Shown piece after piece: positions 8,119 to 16,172 of a stretch of 64,000 nucleotides of DNA. The DNA comes from Streptomyces indicus (GTDB lineage: Bacteria > Actinomycetota > Actinomycetes > Streptomycetales > Streptomycetaceae): assembly GCF_900100315.1 (NCBI RefSeq), contig NZ_FNFF01000012.1:1-64000 (forward strand). The letters run 5' to 3'. Below the pieces are notes generated by a model. That model was not told the DNA's origin. It did no database searches and saw nothing but the letters and a program-made list of their open reading frames with translations. Both the position numbers and the translations under genes were made by a program. Positions within the stretch are counted from its first letter, which is position 1; every line of letters begins with the position of its first letter.

Positions 8119-8982
8119 ATGTCCGCAGAACAGGGCAGCTCGAAGGTGCTCACGCGCAGCACGACCGCCGCAGCCGATGTGCTCGACCGCGCAGAAGTCC
8201 CGCTCGACGCACGGCCCGAGGTCATCGACACCCGCACCCTGTCCCGCTCTCTCTTCCTGCGGCTCGCCACGCTCGACGAGGACAGCCCGGAGCGCGCGTA
8301 TGTACGCGACACGCTCATCGAGTTGAACCTGCCGCTGGTGCGCTACGCGGCCGCCCGCTTCCGCAGTCGCAATGAGCCGATGGAGGACATCGTCCAGGTC
8401 GGCACCATCGGCCTGATCAAGGCGATCGACCGCTTCGACTGCGAACGGGGCGTGGAATTCCCGACGTTCGCGATGCCGACCGTCGTCGGCGAGATCAAGC
8501 GCTTCTTCCGTGACACCTCCTGGTCGGTGCGGGTGCCGCGCAGACTCCAGGAGCTGCGCCTGGCCCTGACCAAGGCCAGCGACGAGCTCGCCCAGAAGCT
8601 CGACCGCTCGCCGACCGTGCCCGAACTCGCCGCGGTGCTCGGCGTATCGGAGGAGGACGTCGTCGACGGCCTCGCGGTGGGCAACGCGTACACCGCCTCC
8701 TCGCTCGACTCCCCCGCCATGGAGGACGACGGCGGCGAGGGCTCGCTCGCGGACCGGCTCGGCTACGAGGACACCGCGCTCGAAGGCGTGGAGTACCGCG
8801 AGTCGCTGAAGCCGCTGCTCGCAAAGCTGCCGCCGCGCGAGCGCCGGATCATCATGCTGCGCTTCTTCGCGAACATGACGCAGTCGCAGATCGGCGAAGA
8901 GGTGGGCATCTCGCAGATGCATGTCTCGCGGCTGCTCACGCGGACGCTGGCGCAGCTGCGTGAGGGCCTCATCGCGGACTGA
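8119..8982 (+). CDS. sigN: SigB-family RNA polymerase sigma factor SigN
   Basis: 287 residues from ATG 8119 behind GAGGGGG. It shares the SigB-group regions 2, 3 and 4 with the preceding SigF, including near-identical blocks VRYAAARFRSRNEPMED and FPTFAMPTVVGEIKR, but has a different N terminus and a longer region 3-4 linker. The two genes look like an old tandem duplication, 237 bp apart. In S. coelicolor SigN acts in aerial hyphae during development. Its own promoter region (see 8022-8047) indicates separate transcription from sigF. Confidence 0.85.
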   Translation: MSAEQGSSKVLTRSTTAAADVLDRAEVPLDARPEVIDTRTLSRSLFLRLATLDEDSPERAYVRDTLIELNLPLVRYAAARFRSRNEPMEDIVQVGTIGLIKAIDRFDCERGVEFPTFAMPTVVGEIKRFFRDTSWSVRVPRRLQELRLALTKASDELAQKLDRSPTVPELAAVLGVSEEDVVDGLAVGNAYTASSLDSPAMEDDGGEGSLADRLGYEDTALEGVEYRESLKPLLAKLPPRERRIIMLRFFANMTQSQIGEEVGISQMHVSRLLTRTLAQLREGLIAD

Positions 8983-8994
8983 CGGCCCGTACGT

Positions 8995-9013
8995 CCCGTA
9001 AGTCCCTTACGGG
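8995..9013 (+). terminator. Terminator after sigN
   Basis: An 8-bp stem CCCGTAAG / CTTACGGG around TCC, 12 bp after the sigN stop and flanked by further complementary GGCC bases. Confidence 0.6.
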
Positions 9014-9129
9014 GCCGGCTGGTTGGAGCTCCCCCCTGGGCGCCCCGGGTGGTCTCACTTGTTGACGCGATGCCTCATTGCGGGCATCCCGGGGTTCCTA
9101 ATTGACGCACCGTCAGCCACACTGGCGCG

Positions 9130-9987
9130 ATGAGCGCCAGGAGTCCCTTCCGTCGTCAGCGCCGCGGCATGGCCGTCGCGGCTTCCGCTGCCGTGGTCTG
9201 CCTCGGCACCCTGCTCGCCGCGTGCGGCTCCGGCACGTCGGATGACGGGTACGTGGCGGTGGGCGCGGCGGGGTCCGGCCCGAGCGAGCGGGTCGAGCCG
9301 GTGCAGCCCACGGAGGACGTGGAGTTCGTACCGCTCGACGGTGAGAAGGGCGCGGAGGGGACGCCCTCCTCCGGTGCGCAGGGGAAGGACGGCGCGGACT
9401 CCGGCAAGGGCGGGTCAGGGCCGGGGTCGGCGTCCGGAGGCGCGGGCGGCTCGGGTGGTTCTGGCGGCTCGGGCGGTGGTTCGGGATCCGGCGCGGAGCC
9501 GGGCGGCTCGGAGGGGGAGTCGCCGGGCGGGAGCGCCGGTTCCGGTACCGGTACGTCGGGAGCCGCGGGTGGGTCCGGCGGGTCGGGTACGTCCGGCGGG
9601 TCCGGCGGTGGCGGGTCCGACTCCGGTGGTACGTCGGGGAGTTCGGGTGCCGCGCCGGGTACCGGGGCGCCGGCCGGGCCCGCGGTGCTCAAGGTCCTCG
9701 GCGAGCCGGTACGGAAGGCGACCGACCGGCGCTGGTGCGAGAAGGTCAGCGTGACCTTCCACAACACCGGTGGCAGCGCGGTGCGTTCAGCCGAGGTGAC
9801 CTTCGGGACGCACATCATCGGCGCGCTCGGTGTGGACTGGGCCACGATCAAGTCCACGGAGAAGGTGGCCGCGCCGATCGCCGCAGGGGCGAAGAAGACG
9901 CAGACCTGGACGGTGTGCGTGGAGGCGTGGCGCGTACCGCTGGGCATGCGGATCGAGACGCAGGACGTCTCGGTGAAGTGGCAGTAG
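9130..9987 (+). CDS. Lipoprotein with long Gly/Ser linker
   Basis: A 285-residue lipoprotein. A basic n-region with two-arginine pairs precedes a hydrophobic core and the lipobox LLAAC (Cys32). From about 90 to 180 the chain is an extended Gly/Ser linker, and the last 95 residues form a beta-rich domain (AVLKVLGEPVRKATDRRWCEKV ... VTFHNTGGSAVRSAEVTFG) with two Cys. The architecture suggests a domain held away from the membrane within the wall. No enzymatic motif is seen. TTGACG at 9101-9106 near the start may be part of its promoter. Confidence 0.85.
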   Translation: MSARSPFRRQRRGMAVAASAAVVCLGTLLAACGSGTSDDGYVAVGAAGSGPSERVEPVQPTEDVEFVPLDGEKGAEGTPSSGAQGKDGADSGKGGSGPGSASGGAGGSGGSGGSGGGSGSGAEPGGSEGESPGGSAGSGTGTSGAAGGSGGSGTSGGSGGGGSDSGGTSGSSGAAPGTGAPAGPAVLKVLGEPVRKATDRRWCEKVSVTFHNTGGSAVRSAEVTFGTHIIGALGVDWATIKSTEKVAAPIAAGAKKTQTWTVCVEAWRVPLGMRIETQDVSVKWQ

Positions 9988-10068
9988 GCGGCGAGGGAGC
10001 GACGGCAAGTGCCTGAACCCAGGCACCGTCACGCCTTCGCCAGCCGGGCATCGGGCTGCGCAGGCCGG

Positions 10069-10125
10069 GCTCGTACGTCCTGACCGCGCTCGTGCGTCCT
10101 GGCCGCGCTCGTACCTCCCCGGCCA
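10069..10125. repeat. Three tandem copies of a 19-bp repeat
   Basis: Units begin at 10069, 10088 and 10107 with GCTCGTACGTCCTGACCGC, the second differing in two positions and the third diverging at its end. It lies between two convergent genes. It could act in transcription termination but has no clear hairpin. Confidence 0.6.
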
Positions 10126-10161
10126 GGCGCCGGTCCTCACCGGCGCCCGCGCAAGGCTTCG

Positions 10162-10368
10162 TCAGGCGAGCGCCAGCCAGGCCACCGCCGCGACGATCGC
10201 GACGGCCGCGATGACGCCGACGATCAGACCGATACGCGGTCCCGCCGAAGCCGCCGGCTGCGCGCCGCGGGCCGGGCCGCCCTCGTCGACGAAGGCGCGG
10301 AACATCTGCGTGCTCCCCGCGGGGTCGTGGCTCTCGGGACCCTGGGGCGCGTGGGGGTTGTGTGCCAT
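10162..10368 (-). CDS. Small C-terminally anchored membrane protein
   Basis: 68 residues from ATG 10368. The first 45 are hydrophilic (MAHNPHAPQGPESHDPAGST, then Gly/Ala/Pro) and the last 22 form one membrane span (IGLIVGVIAAVAIVAAVAWLALA) that ends at the stop codon. This is a tail-anchored layout with the hydrophilic part in the cytoplasm. Function unknown. Confidence 0.7.
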   Translation of the reverse strand: MAHNPHAPQGPESHDPAGSTQMFRAFVDEGGPARGAQPAASAGPRIGLIVGVIAAVAIVAAVAWLALA

Positions 10369-10508
10369 GGGGCAGGACCCTAGCGAAGTCGCCGGTTTCG
10401 CCCAACCCCCGGCCCCGCGCCGCACACCGTCCCGGCGCCCGCTCCTCACGATCCCGCCGCTTTGCCGGACCATTGCCAGGAATTTAAGGGCCTTCGCCCC
10501 TTTTTAAT

Positions 10509-10551
10509 TTGCCTGCGGCAACCAACCGCTTCTATCGTTGCCCTAAGCAAC
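10509..10551. promoter_or_regulatory. Two TTGC-N5-GCAA palindromes, probable MarR operators
   Basis: TTGCCTGCGGCAA at 10509-10521 and GTTGCCCTAAGCAAC at 10537-10551 share the same half-site and spacing and lie 57-99 bp upstream of the MarR start. MarR regulators bind such palindromes, usually their own promoter, so these are candidate sites for the product of the next gene. Confidence 0.6.
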
Positions 10552-10607
10552 AAAAGCCCTGAGTGGCTCCGAACGTTCCGCAAGAAGAAGATCCCCGGGG
10601 GTGTCCA

Positions 10608-11150
10608 GTGGCCGAGCGGGAGCGCTACGAGGAGCTCGCGCGACAGCTGAGCGCCGTCAACGCGGTCAAGCGGGACCTCGCCCGTGTGCTGCCGGCCGAC
10701 TGCCCGCCCGCCTCCGCCGCCGTCCTCACCGTGCTCGACCGGCACGGCGAGATGCGGATGAGCCGGCTGGCCGAGCTGCTCGCCATCGACATGTCGGTGA
10801 CCAGCCGGCATGTGGCGCACGGAGCCGAGCGCGGCTGGATCGACCGCGATCCCGATCCGGGCGACCGCCGCTCACGCATCCTGCGGCTCACGCCCGCGGG
10901 AAAGCAGCGCCTCCTGGAGCTCGGCGAGCGCTACACGCAGGCGCTCGCGCACTGCCTCAGCGGCTGGTCCGACGAGGAACTGGGACAGCTGAACGCCCTG
11001 CTGGCCAAGCTGCACGACAGCTTCGGCGTGTGCCGGGGGAGCACGCCGCGGTTCCAGGACCTGGCCGCGCCCCCGCCGGTCGCCGAGCCCTCGCGGCTCG
11101 CCGATCCGTCGCCCCTCCCCGAGCCGCCGCCGTTGCCGGCTCAGGCCTGA
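10608..11150 (+). CDS. MarR-family transcriptional regulator
   Basis: 180 residues from GTG 10608. The winged helix-turn-helix spans about 45-105: MRMSRLAELLAIDMSVTSRHVAHGAERGWIDRDP, then the wing DRRSRILRLTPAG. Dimerisation helices flank it, and a Pro-rich tail of about 40 residues (AAPPPVAEPSRLADPSPLPEP) is longer than usual. It precedes an MFS exporter by 113 bp in the same direction, the common regulator-exporter arrangement in which MarR represses both until a ligand binds. The palindromes at 10509-10551 are its likely operators. Confidence 0.92.
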   Translation: MAERERYEELARQLSAVNAVKRDLARVLPADCPPASAAVLTVLDRHGEMRMSRLAELLAIDMSVTSRHVAHGAERGWIDRDPDPGDRRSRILRLTPAGKQRLLELGERYTQALAHCLSGWSDEELGQLNALLAKLHDSFGVCRGSTPRFQDLAAPPPVAEPSRLADPSPLPEPPPLPAQA

Positions 11151-11263
11151 GGCCGCACAGGTCACACAGGCCATACGGGCCACACGGGCACGGGCCTCGT
11201 AGGCCCCGCCCCACCCCGTACCGACCCATCCCCCCGCAACAAAGCACAAAGAGAAGGACTTCC

Positions 11264-13732
11264 ATGGCAACGACCACACCCACCGGTGTGCGGGGCAGCC
11301 ATGCCAAGCACGGAGGCCAGCCGTCCGGCGACGGCGCCCCGATGACGCACCGCCAGATCATGGAGGCGCTCTCCGGCCTGCTGCTCGGCATGTTCGTGGC
11401 GATCCTGTCGTCCACGATCGTCTCCAACGCCCTGCCGGAGATCATCTCCGACCTCGGCGGCGGCCAGTCCGCGTACACCTGGGTCGTCACCGCCTCCCTG
11501 CTGGCCATGACGGCCACCACGCCCCTGTGGGGCAAGCTCGCCGACCTGTTCAGCAAGAAGCTGCTCGTCCAGATATCGCTCGTCGTGTACGTGGCGGGAT
11601 CCGTCGTCGCCGGTCTGTCCACCAGCGCCGGGATGCTGATCGCCTGCCGCGTCGTGCAGGGCATCGGCGTCGGCGGTCTGTCCGCGCTCGCCCAGATCGT
11701 GATGGCCGCGATGATCGCGCCGCGCGAGCGCGGCCGTTACAGCGGCTACCTGGGCGCCACCTTCGCCGTGGCCACCGTCGGCGGCCCGCTGCTCGGCGGT
11801 GTGATCACCGACCACTGGGGCTGGCGCTGGTGCTTCTACGTCGGCGTCCCGTTCGCCGTCATCGCGCTGATCGTGCTCCAGAAGACGCTGAAGCTGCCGG
11901 TCACCAAGCGCAAGGTGAAGGTCGACTGGACCGGTGCCTTCCTGATCTCGGCGGCCGTCTCGCTGCTGCTCGTGTGGGTGACCTTCGCGGGCGACAAGTA
12001 CGACTGGGCCTCCTGGCAGACCGCGGCGATGACCGGCGGCTCGGCCGTCCTCATCGCGCTCTTCCTGTTCACCGAGACCAAGGCCAGCGAGCCGATCATC
12101 CCGCTGCGCCTGTTCCGCAACCGCACCATCACCCTGGCCTCGCTCGCGTCGCTGTTCGTGGGTGTGGCGATGTTCAGCGGCACGGTGTTCTTCAGCCAGT
12201 ACTTCCAGCTCGCGCGGGACAAGTCCCCGACGATGTCCGGGATCATGACGATCCCGATGATCGGCGGCCTGTTCATCTCCTCCACCGTCTCGGGCCAGAT
12301 CATCACCAAGACCGGCAAGTGGAAGGGCTGGCTGGTCAGCGGCGGCGTCCTCGTGACGGCCGGACTCGGCCTGCTCGGCACGATGCGGTACGACACCCCG
12401 TACTGGCATCTCGCCGTCTACATGGGCCTGATGGGGCTCGGCATCGGCATGATGATGCAGAACCTCGTGCTCTGCACCCAGAACCAGGTCGACCCGAGCG
12501 ACCTCGGTGCGGCCTCGTCCGTCGTCACCTTCTTCCGCTCCCTCGGCGGTGCGATCGGTGTCTCGGCGCTCGGCGCGGTGATGGCCACGCGCGTGACGGA
12601 CTACGTGAAGGACGGTCTGACCGAGCTCGGCCCGAAGGGCGCGGCCCTCGGCCACGGCGGTACGGGCGGCGGTGCGATCCCGAACCTGGACGAGCTGCCC
12701 GCGCCGATCCGTACCGTCATGGAGGTCGCGTACGGCCACGGTGTCGCCGATGTCTTCCTGTACGCCGCTCCGGCCGCGCTGCTCGCCTTCCTGATCACGC
12801 TGTTCATCAAGGAGGTCCCGCTGCGGACCGCCAACGCGGCCGCCGCCGCGGCCGGTTCGGACACCGATGCTCCCTCGGCCGTCACCGCTCCCGTCGCCGG
12901 TCCCGTCGCAGCCGAGGCCCCGGCCGAGGTGGCCGTGGTGGCGGACGCCGCCGCGGAGCCCGTGAAGTCCGAGGGCACTGCGGTACGCGGCATCGTCCGC
13001 ACCGCCGACCAGGCCCCCGTACCGCGCGCCGCCGTCACGCTGATCTCGCTCGCGGGACGGCAGCTCGGCCGGACGATCGCGCAGGCCGACGGCGCGTACA
13101 GCGTGGACGCCCCGGGCCCCGGCTCGTACGTCCTGATCGCCTCCGCCGACGGCTTCCAGCCGCAGGCCGCCACCGTCGTGGTGGGGGACGGACCGCTTGC
13201 CTACGACCTGCTGCTCAGCGGGACGAGCGGGCTCAGCGGAGTCGTCCTGGCCGCCGAGGGCGGCGAGCCCGTCGCCGGCGCCATGGTCGTGGTGACCGAT
13301 GTGCGCGGGGACGTGCTGGCCACCGGACTCAGCGGTGAGCAGGGCGAGTTCACCTTCGCCGAGCTCGTGCCGGGCGCCGTGACCGTCGCGGTGAACGCGC
13401 CCGGGCACCGGCCCGTCGCGCTCCCCGTCGAGGTCGCGGGCCAGGGCGTCACGCAGGTCGAGGTCGCGCTGCACTCCGGGGCGCGCGTCAGCGGCACGGT
13501 GCTCGCCGGCGGCGGTCCGCTCAAGGACGCGCGGGTGACGCTCGTGGACGGCGCGGGCAACGTGGTCGCGACCGCGACGACCGGCGAGGACGGGGCGTAC
13601 GCCTTCGCCGATCTGGACGGCGGCGAGTACACGCTGATGGCCACCGGCTACCCGCCGGCCGCGATGGCGCTGACCGTCGCGGGCCGCGGCATCGACGGCC
13701 AGGACATCGAACTCGCCCACCCGGACGAGTAG
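11264..13732 (+). CDS. DHA2-type MFS exporter fused to three carboxypeptidase-regulatory-like domains
   Basis: 822 residues. Residues about 28-525 are a 14-helix DHA2 drug/proton antiporter (motif GKLADLFSKK in loop 2-3, GGPLLGGVITDHWGWRWCF as motif C). After an Ala/Pro/Val-rich linker come three repeats of about 83 residues starting near 571, 656 and 739 (GIVRTADQAPVPRAAVTLI, SGVVLAAEGGEPVAGAMVVV, SGTVLAGGGPLKDARVTLV), each with a GxYxFxxLxPGxYTL-type ending. These are CarboxypepD_reg beta-sandwiches. The fusion is known in Streptomyces; what the sandwiches do is not. Start ATG 11264 behind AGAAGGA. Confidence 0.92.
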   Translation: MATTTPTGVRGSHAKHGGQPSGDGAPMTHRQIMEALSGLLLGMFVAILSSTIVSNALPEIISDLGGGQSAYTWVVTASLLAMTATTPLWGKLADLFSKKLLVQISLVVYVAGSVVAGLSTSAGMLIACRVVQGIGVGGLSALAQIVMAAMIAPRERGRYSGYLGATFAVATVGGPLLGGVITDHWGWRWCFYVGVPFAVIALIVLQKTLKLPVTKRKVKVDWTGAFLISAAVSLLLVWVTFAGDKYDWASWQTAAMTGGSAVLIALFLFTETKASEPIIPLRLFRNRTITLASLASLFVGVAMFSGTVFFSQYFQLARDKSPTMSGIMTIPMIGGLFISSTVSGQIITKTGKWKGWLVSGGVLVTAGLGLLGTMRYDTPYWHLAVYMGLMGLGIGMMMQNLVLCTQNQVDPSDLGAASSVVTFFRSLGGAIGVSALGAVMATRVTDYVKDGLTELGPKGAALGHGGTGGGAIPNLDELPAPIRTVMEVAYGHGVADVFLYAAPAALLAFLITLFIKEVPLRTANAAAAAAGSDTDAPSAVTAPVAGPVAAEAPAEVAVVADAAAEPVKSEGTAVRGIVRTADQAPVPRAAVTLISLAGRQLGRTIAQADGAYSVDAPGPGSYVLIASADGFQPQAATVVVGDGPLAYDLLLSGTSGLSGVVLAAEGGEPVAGAMVVVTDVRGDVLATGLSGEQGEFTFAELVPGAVTVAVNAPGHRPVALPVEVAGQGVTQVEVALHSGARVSGTVLAGGGPLKDARVTLVDGAGNVVATATTGEDGAYAFADLDGGEYTLMATGYPPAAMALTVAGRGIDGQDIELAHPDE

Positions 13733-13753
13733 TTCGCGGCCGACAGGTCGAAT

Positions 13754-13824
13754 GGCCGGAAGGCCGGAAGGCCGGAAGGCCGGAAGGCCGGAAGGCCGGA
13801 AGGCCGGAAGGCCGGAAGGCCGGA
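13754..13824. repeat. 8-bp microsatellite, about nine copies
   Basis: Uninterrupted tandem GGCCGGAA units. The unit is 8 bp, so slippage would shift any reading frame, but the array lies in the 238-bp gap between the MFS gene and the YceI gene. It contains overlapping GGCC and CCGG palindromes. The array is likely to vary in length between strains. Confidence 0.92.
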
Positions 13825-13970
13825 GATAGACCCACGTGCCCCGGGTGCCGCTCCGAGCGGAGGCGGTGTCCGGGGGGCGGGCAGGGAAGGGGGCCCGGCG
13901 GGCAGGGGACGGCCCGCCGGGCCCCGATCGTTTTCGTGCCGGACAGGCATGTGTGCAAGGGGAGTTGGCT

Positions 13971-14810
13971 GTGGGACTGACGGCGCGGATCCGGACCGGC
14001 GACGGCTGGGCGGTGGAGCACGCGGTGGTGACGCTGACGGACATGCGCGGCGAGCAGGTGCTGCGCGCCGGCGCGGACGCGGACGGGGTCGTACGGACCG
14101 AGGAGGCGCTGCGGCCGGGGCCGTACACGGCGATCGTCACGGCCGTGGGCTACGCGCCGCACGCCGCGACCGCCCTGGTCACCGCGAGCGGACGGGCTGA
14201 ACTCGGCACGGTGACGCTGGTGCGGCAGGGCGGGGCCGCGCTCCCGCCGCCGGGGCGCTGGACCATCGATCCGGCGCACTCCACGGTGGCCGCCGTGGCG
14301 CAGCACCTGGGGATCTCCAGCGTGCGCGGCCGGTTCACGGACTTCTCCGGCACCGTGCAGATCGCCCCCGACACCGTCTCCTCGACGGTCGAGGCCACGC
14401 TGGCCGCCGCCTCCATCGACACCGGCAACGCGCTGCGCGACAAGCACCTGCGCTCCGCCGACTTCCTCGACGTGGACAGCCACCCGTCGCTGGTCTACCG
14501 GGGTACGTCGGTACGCGAGACCGCGCCCGGCAAGTGGACGGTGCACGGCACGCTCGCGCTGCGCGGCATCGTGCGCGAAGTCCCCCTGGAACTCACCTAC
14601 TCGGGCACGAGCAGCGACCCGTGGGGAGGGGTGCGGGCCGGCTTCCGCGCGACGGCCACCCTGCACCGCGAGGACTTCGCGATGCACTACAACCAGATCG
14701 TGCAGGCCGGGGTCGCGGCGATCGGGGCGACGCTGCAGGTGGAGCTCGACATTCAGCTCGTACGCGAAGAGGTTCCGGTCGTACGGGAAGAGCCGGCCCA
14801 GGGCTCGTAA
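13971..14810 (+). CDS. YceI-family protein with N-terminal carboxypeptidase-regulatory-like domain
   Basis: 279 residues from GTG 13971 behind AAGGGGAG. The first 88 residues repeat the fold found at the end of the preceding exporter (ARIRTGDGWAVEHAVVTLTDMRGEQVLRAGADADG). The rest is a YceI lipocalin-like barrel (WTIDPAHSTVAAVAQHLGISSVRGRFTDFSG, then DFLDVDSHPSLVYRG and LALRGIVREVPLELTY), a family that binds polyisoprenoids or other hydrophobic ligands. There is no signal peptide, so it is cytoplasmic unless an upstream start is used. Confidence 0.9.
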   Translation: MGLTARIRTGDGWAVEHAVVTLTDMRGEQVLRAGADADGVVRTEEALRPGPYTAIVTAVGYAPHAATALVTASGRAELGTVTLVRQGGAALPPPGRWTIDPAHSTVAAVAQHLGISSVRGRFTDFSGTVQIAPDTVSSTVEATLAAASIDTGNALRDKHLRSADFLDVDSHPSLVYRGTSVRETAPGKWTVHGTLALRGIVREVPLELTYSGTSSDPWGGVRAGFRATATLHREDFAMHYNQIVQAGVAAIGATLQVELDIQLVREEVPVVREEPAQGS

Positions 14811-14819
14811 GGTGGCCGT

Positions 14820-15281
14820 ATGGCCAGAAGCATCGCGACCAACACCCCTGTCGATCTCGACCAGTTGCTGGAGTTCGTGCGCCCGCGGCACCGGGCGCTG
14901 CTGCTCACGCGCCGCCGGGACGGCGGTCCGCAGGCCTCGCCGCTGACCTGCGGTGTGGACGACTCGGGCCGGATCGTCATGTCCACGTATCCGGAGCGTG
15001 CGAAGACGCGGAACGCCAAGCGGGACGCGCGCGTCAGCGTGGTCGTGCTCAGCGACAAGTGGGACGGCCCCTGGGTGCAGATCGACGGGACCGCCGAGGT
15101 GCTCGACTCCCCCGACTCCGTGGAGCCGCTCGTCGAGTACTTCCGCAACATCTCCGGCGAGCACCCGGACTGGGCGGAGTACCGGGAGGCCATGGTCAAG
15201 CAGGGCAAGTCGATCATCCGGGTCACGCCCGAGCGGTGGGGACCGGTGGCGACGGGCGGGTTCCCCGCGCGGCTCGCGTAG
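14820..15281 (+). CDS. PPOX-class F420-dependent oxidoreductase
   Basis: 153 residues of the split-barrel flavin/deazaflavin fold. Family blocks are LLTRRRDGGPQASPLTCGVDDSGRIVMSTYPERAKTRN and VSVVVLSDKWDGPWVQIDG, followed by the RVTPERWGP ending. Members use F420H2 to reduce varied substrates. It starts 9 bp after the YceI stop, so the two are probably co-transcribed. Confidence 0.9.
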   Translation: MARSIATNTPVDLDQLLEFVRPRHRALLLTRRRDGGPQASPLTCGVDDSGRIVMSTYPERAKTRNAKRDARVSVVVLSDKWDGPWVQIDGTAEVLDSPDSVEPLVEYFRNISGEHPDWAEYREAMVKQGKSIIRVTPERWGPVATGGFPARLA

Positions 15282-15308
15282 GAGCGCACGAGAAGAGGGC
15301 CCGCGCGG

Positions 15309-16082
15309 TCACTGCTCGGCGCGCGCCACCATCGCCTCGATCCCCGCGATCAGCACGTCGAGGCCGAACGCGAAGTCCCGCTCCCACATCTCCGCGACGC
15401 TCGTGCCGCCCCGGGCCTCGATGATGGGCCTGGAGCGCTCCATGACGGCGTCCAGTTCCGGGTCGCTGCGGAAGGCGTTCATCGCCTGCTCGTAGTACTC
15501 GTCCTGGCTGATGCCGGACTCGTCGCAGCGGCGCTGGAAGTTGCCCATGGTGGTGGCGAAGCCGTACACGAACTGGAAGACCGCGGTGATCGCGCCCGCC
15601 TGCCCCGCGGGCGTCAGACCGGTGGCCATCGCGATGTCGTGGATGGCCCGGGAGACCCGGAGCGCGTTCGGGCCGATGTTCAGATACGTGTTGAAGATCG
15701 CCGCGGCCCAGGTGTGGCGCACCAGCATGGCCCGGTACGAATCGGAGAGCGCCCGCAGGTCCTCGCGCCAGACGATCGGGCGGTCCGGGTCCGGCACCTC
15801 GATCTCGTCCCAGACCGCGTCGAGGGCGAGCTCGAGGATGTCGTCCTTGGTGTCCACGTACCAGTAGAGGGACATCGCGGTGACGTTCAGCTCGGCGGCC
15901 AGCTTGCGCATGGAGAACTTCTGGAGCCCCTCCGCGTCCAGCATCCGCATCGAGGTCTCCACGATCTTGTCGCGGTCGAGGCCGGCCGGCTGGCCGTCCT
16001 TGCGCTGCCGGCGGGCCCGGTCGCTGTCCAGCCAGATGCTGGAGGTCGCAGGGCGCTTCGCCCGCTCGGCTGCCCTGACCAT
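15309..16082 (-). CDS. TetR-family regulator of the adjacent exporter
   Basis: 257 residues. The helix-turn-helix lies at about 37-83 (GLDRDKIVETSMRMLDAEGLQKFSMRKLAAELNVTAMSLYWYVDTKDDILELALD) and is followed by a TetR_C type 1 ligand domain of the TetR(class)/tetracycline-like group. The gene is 90 bp downstream of the MFS exporter on the same strand. The palindrome at 17771-17811 in front of the exporter is the obvious binding site, which would give autoregulation of a two-gene operon. Confidence 0.92.
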   Translation of the reverse strand: MVRAAERAKRPATSSIWLDSDRARRQRKDGQPAGLDRDKIVETSMRMLDAEGLQKFSMRKLAAELNVTAMSLYWYVDTKDDILELALDAVWDEIEVPDPDRPIVWREDLRALSDSYRAMLVRHTWAAAIFNTYLNIGPNALRVSRAIHDIAMATGLTPAGQAGAITAVFQFVYGFATTMGNFQRRCDESGISQDEYYEQAMNAFRSDPELDAVMERSRPIIEARGGTSVAEMWERDFAFGLDVLIAGIEAMVARAEQ

Positions 16083-16172
16083 GGCGCACCTTCTTGTTCG
16101 TCCGTGAAGCGTTACGAGGGTGGGTGCGGCGGGCCGGAACGGTGTGGTCCGGCCCGCCGTACCCGATGCTAC

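Noticed and set aside
13754..13824. CRISPR-like repeat
   Set aside because: The units are 8 bp with no spacers, so it is a microsatellite.
11162..14140. Very long open frame opposite the MFS and YceI genes
   Set aside because: It is a GC-bias artefact: no start signal, no domain, and Asp/Arg/His-rich composition typical of antisense frames. The tandem 8-bp repeat supplies its FRPSGLPA repeats.
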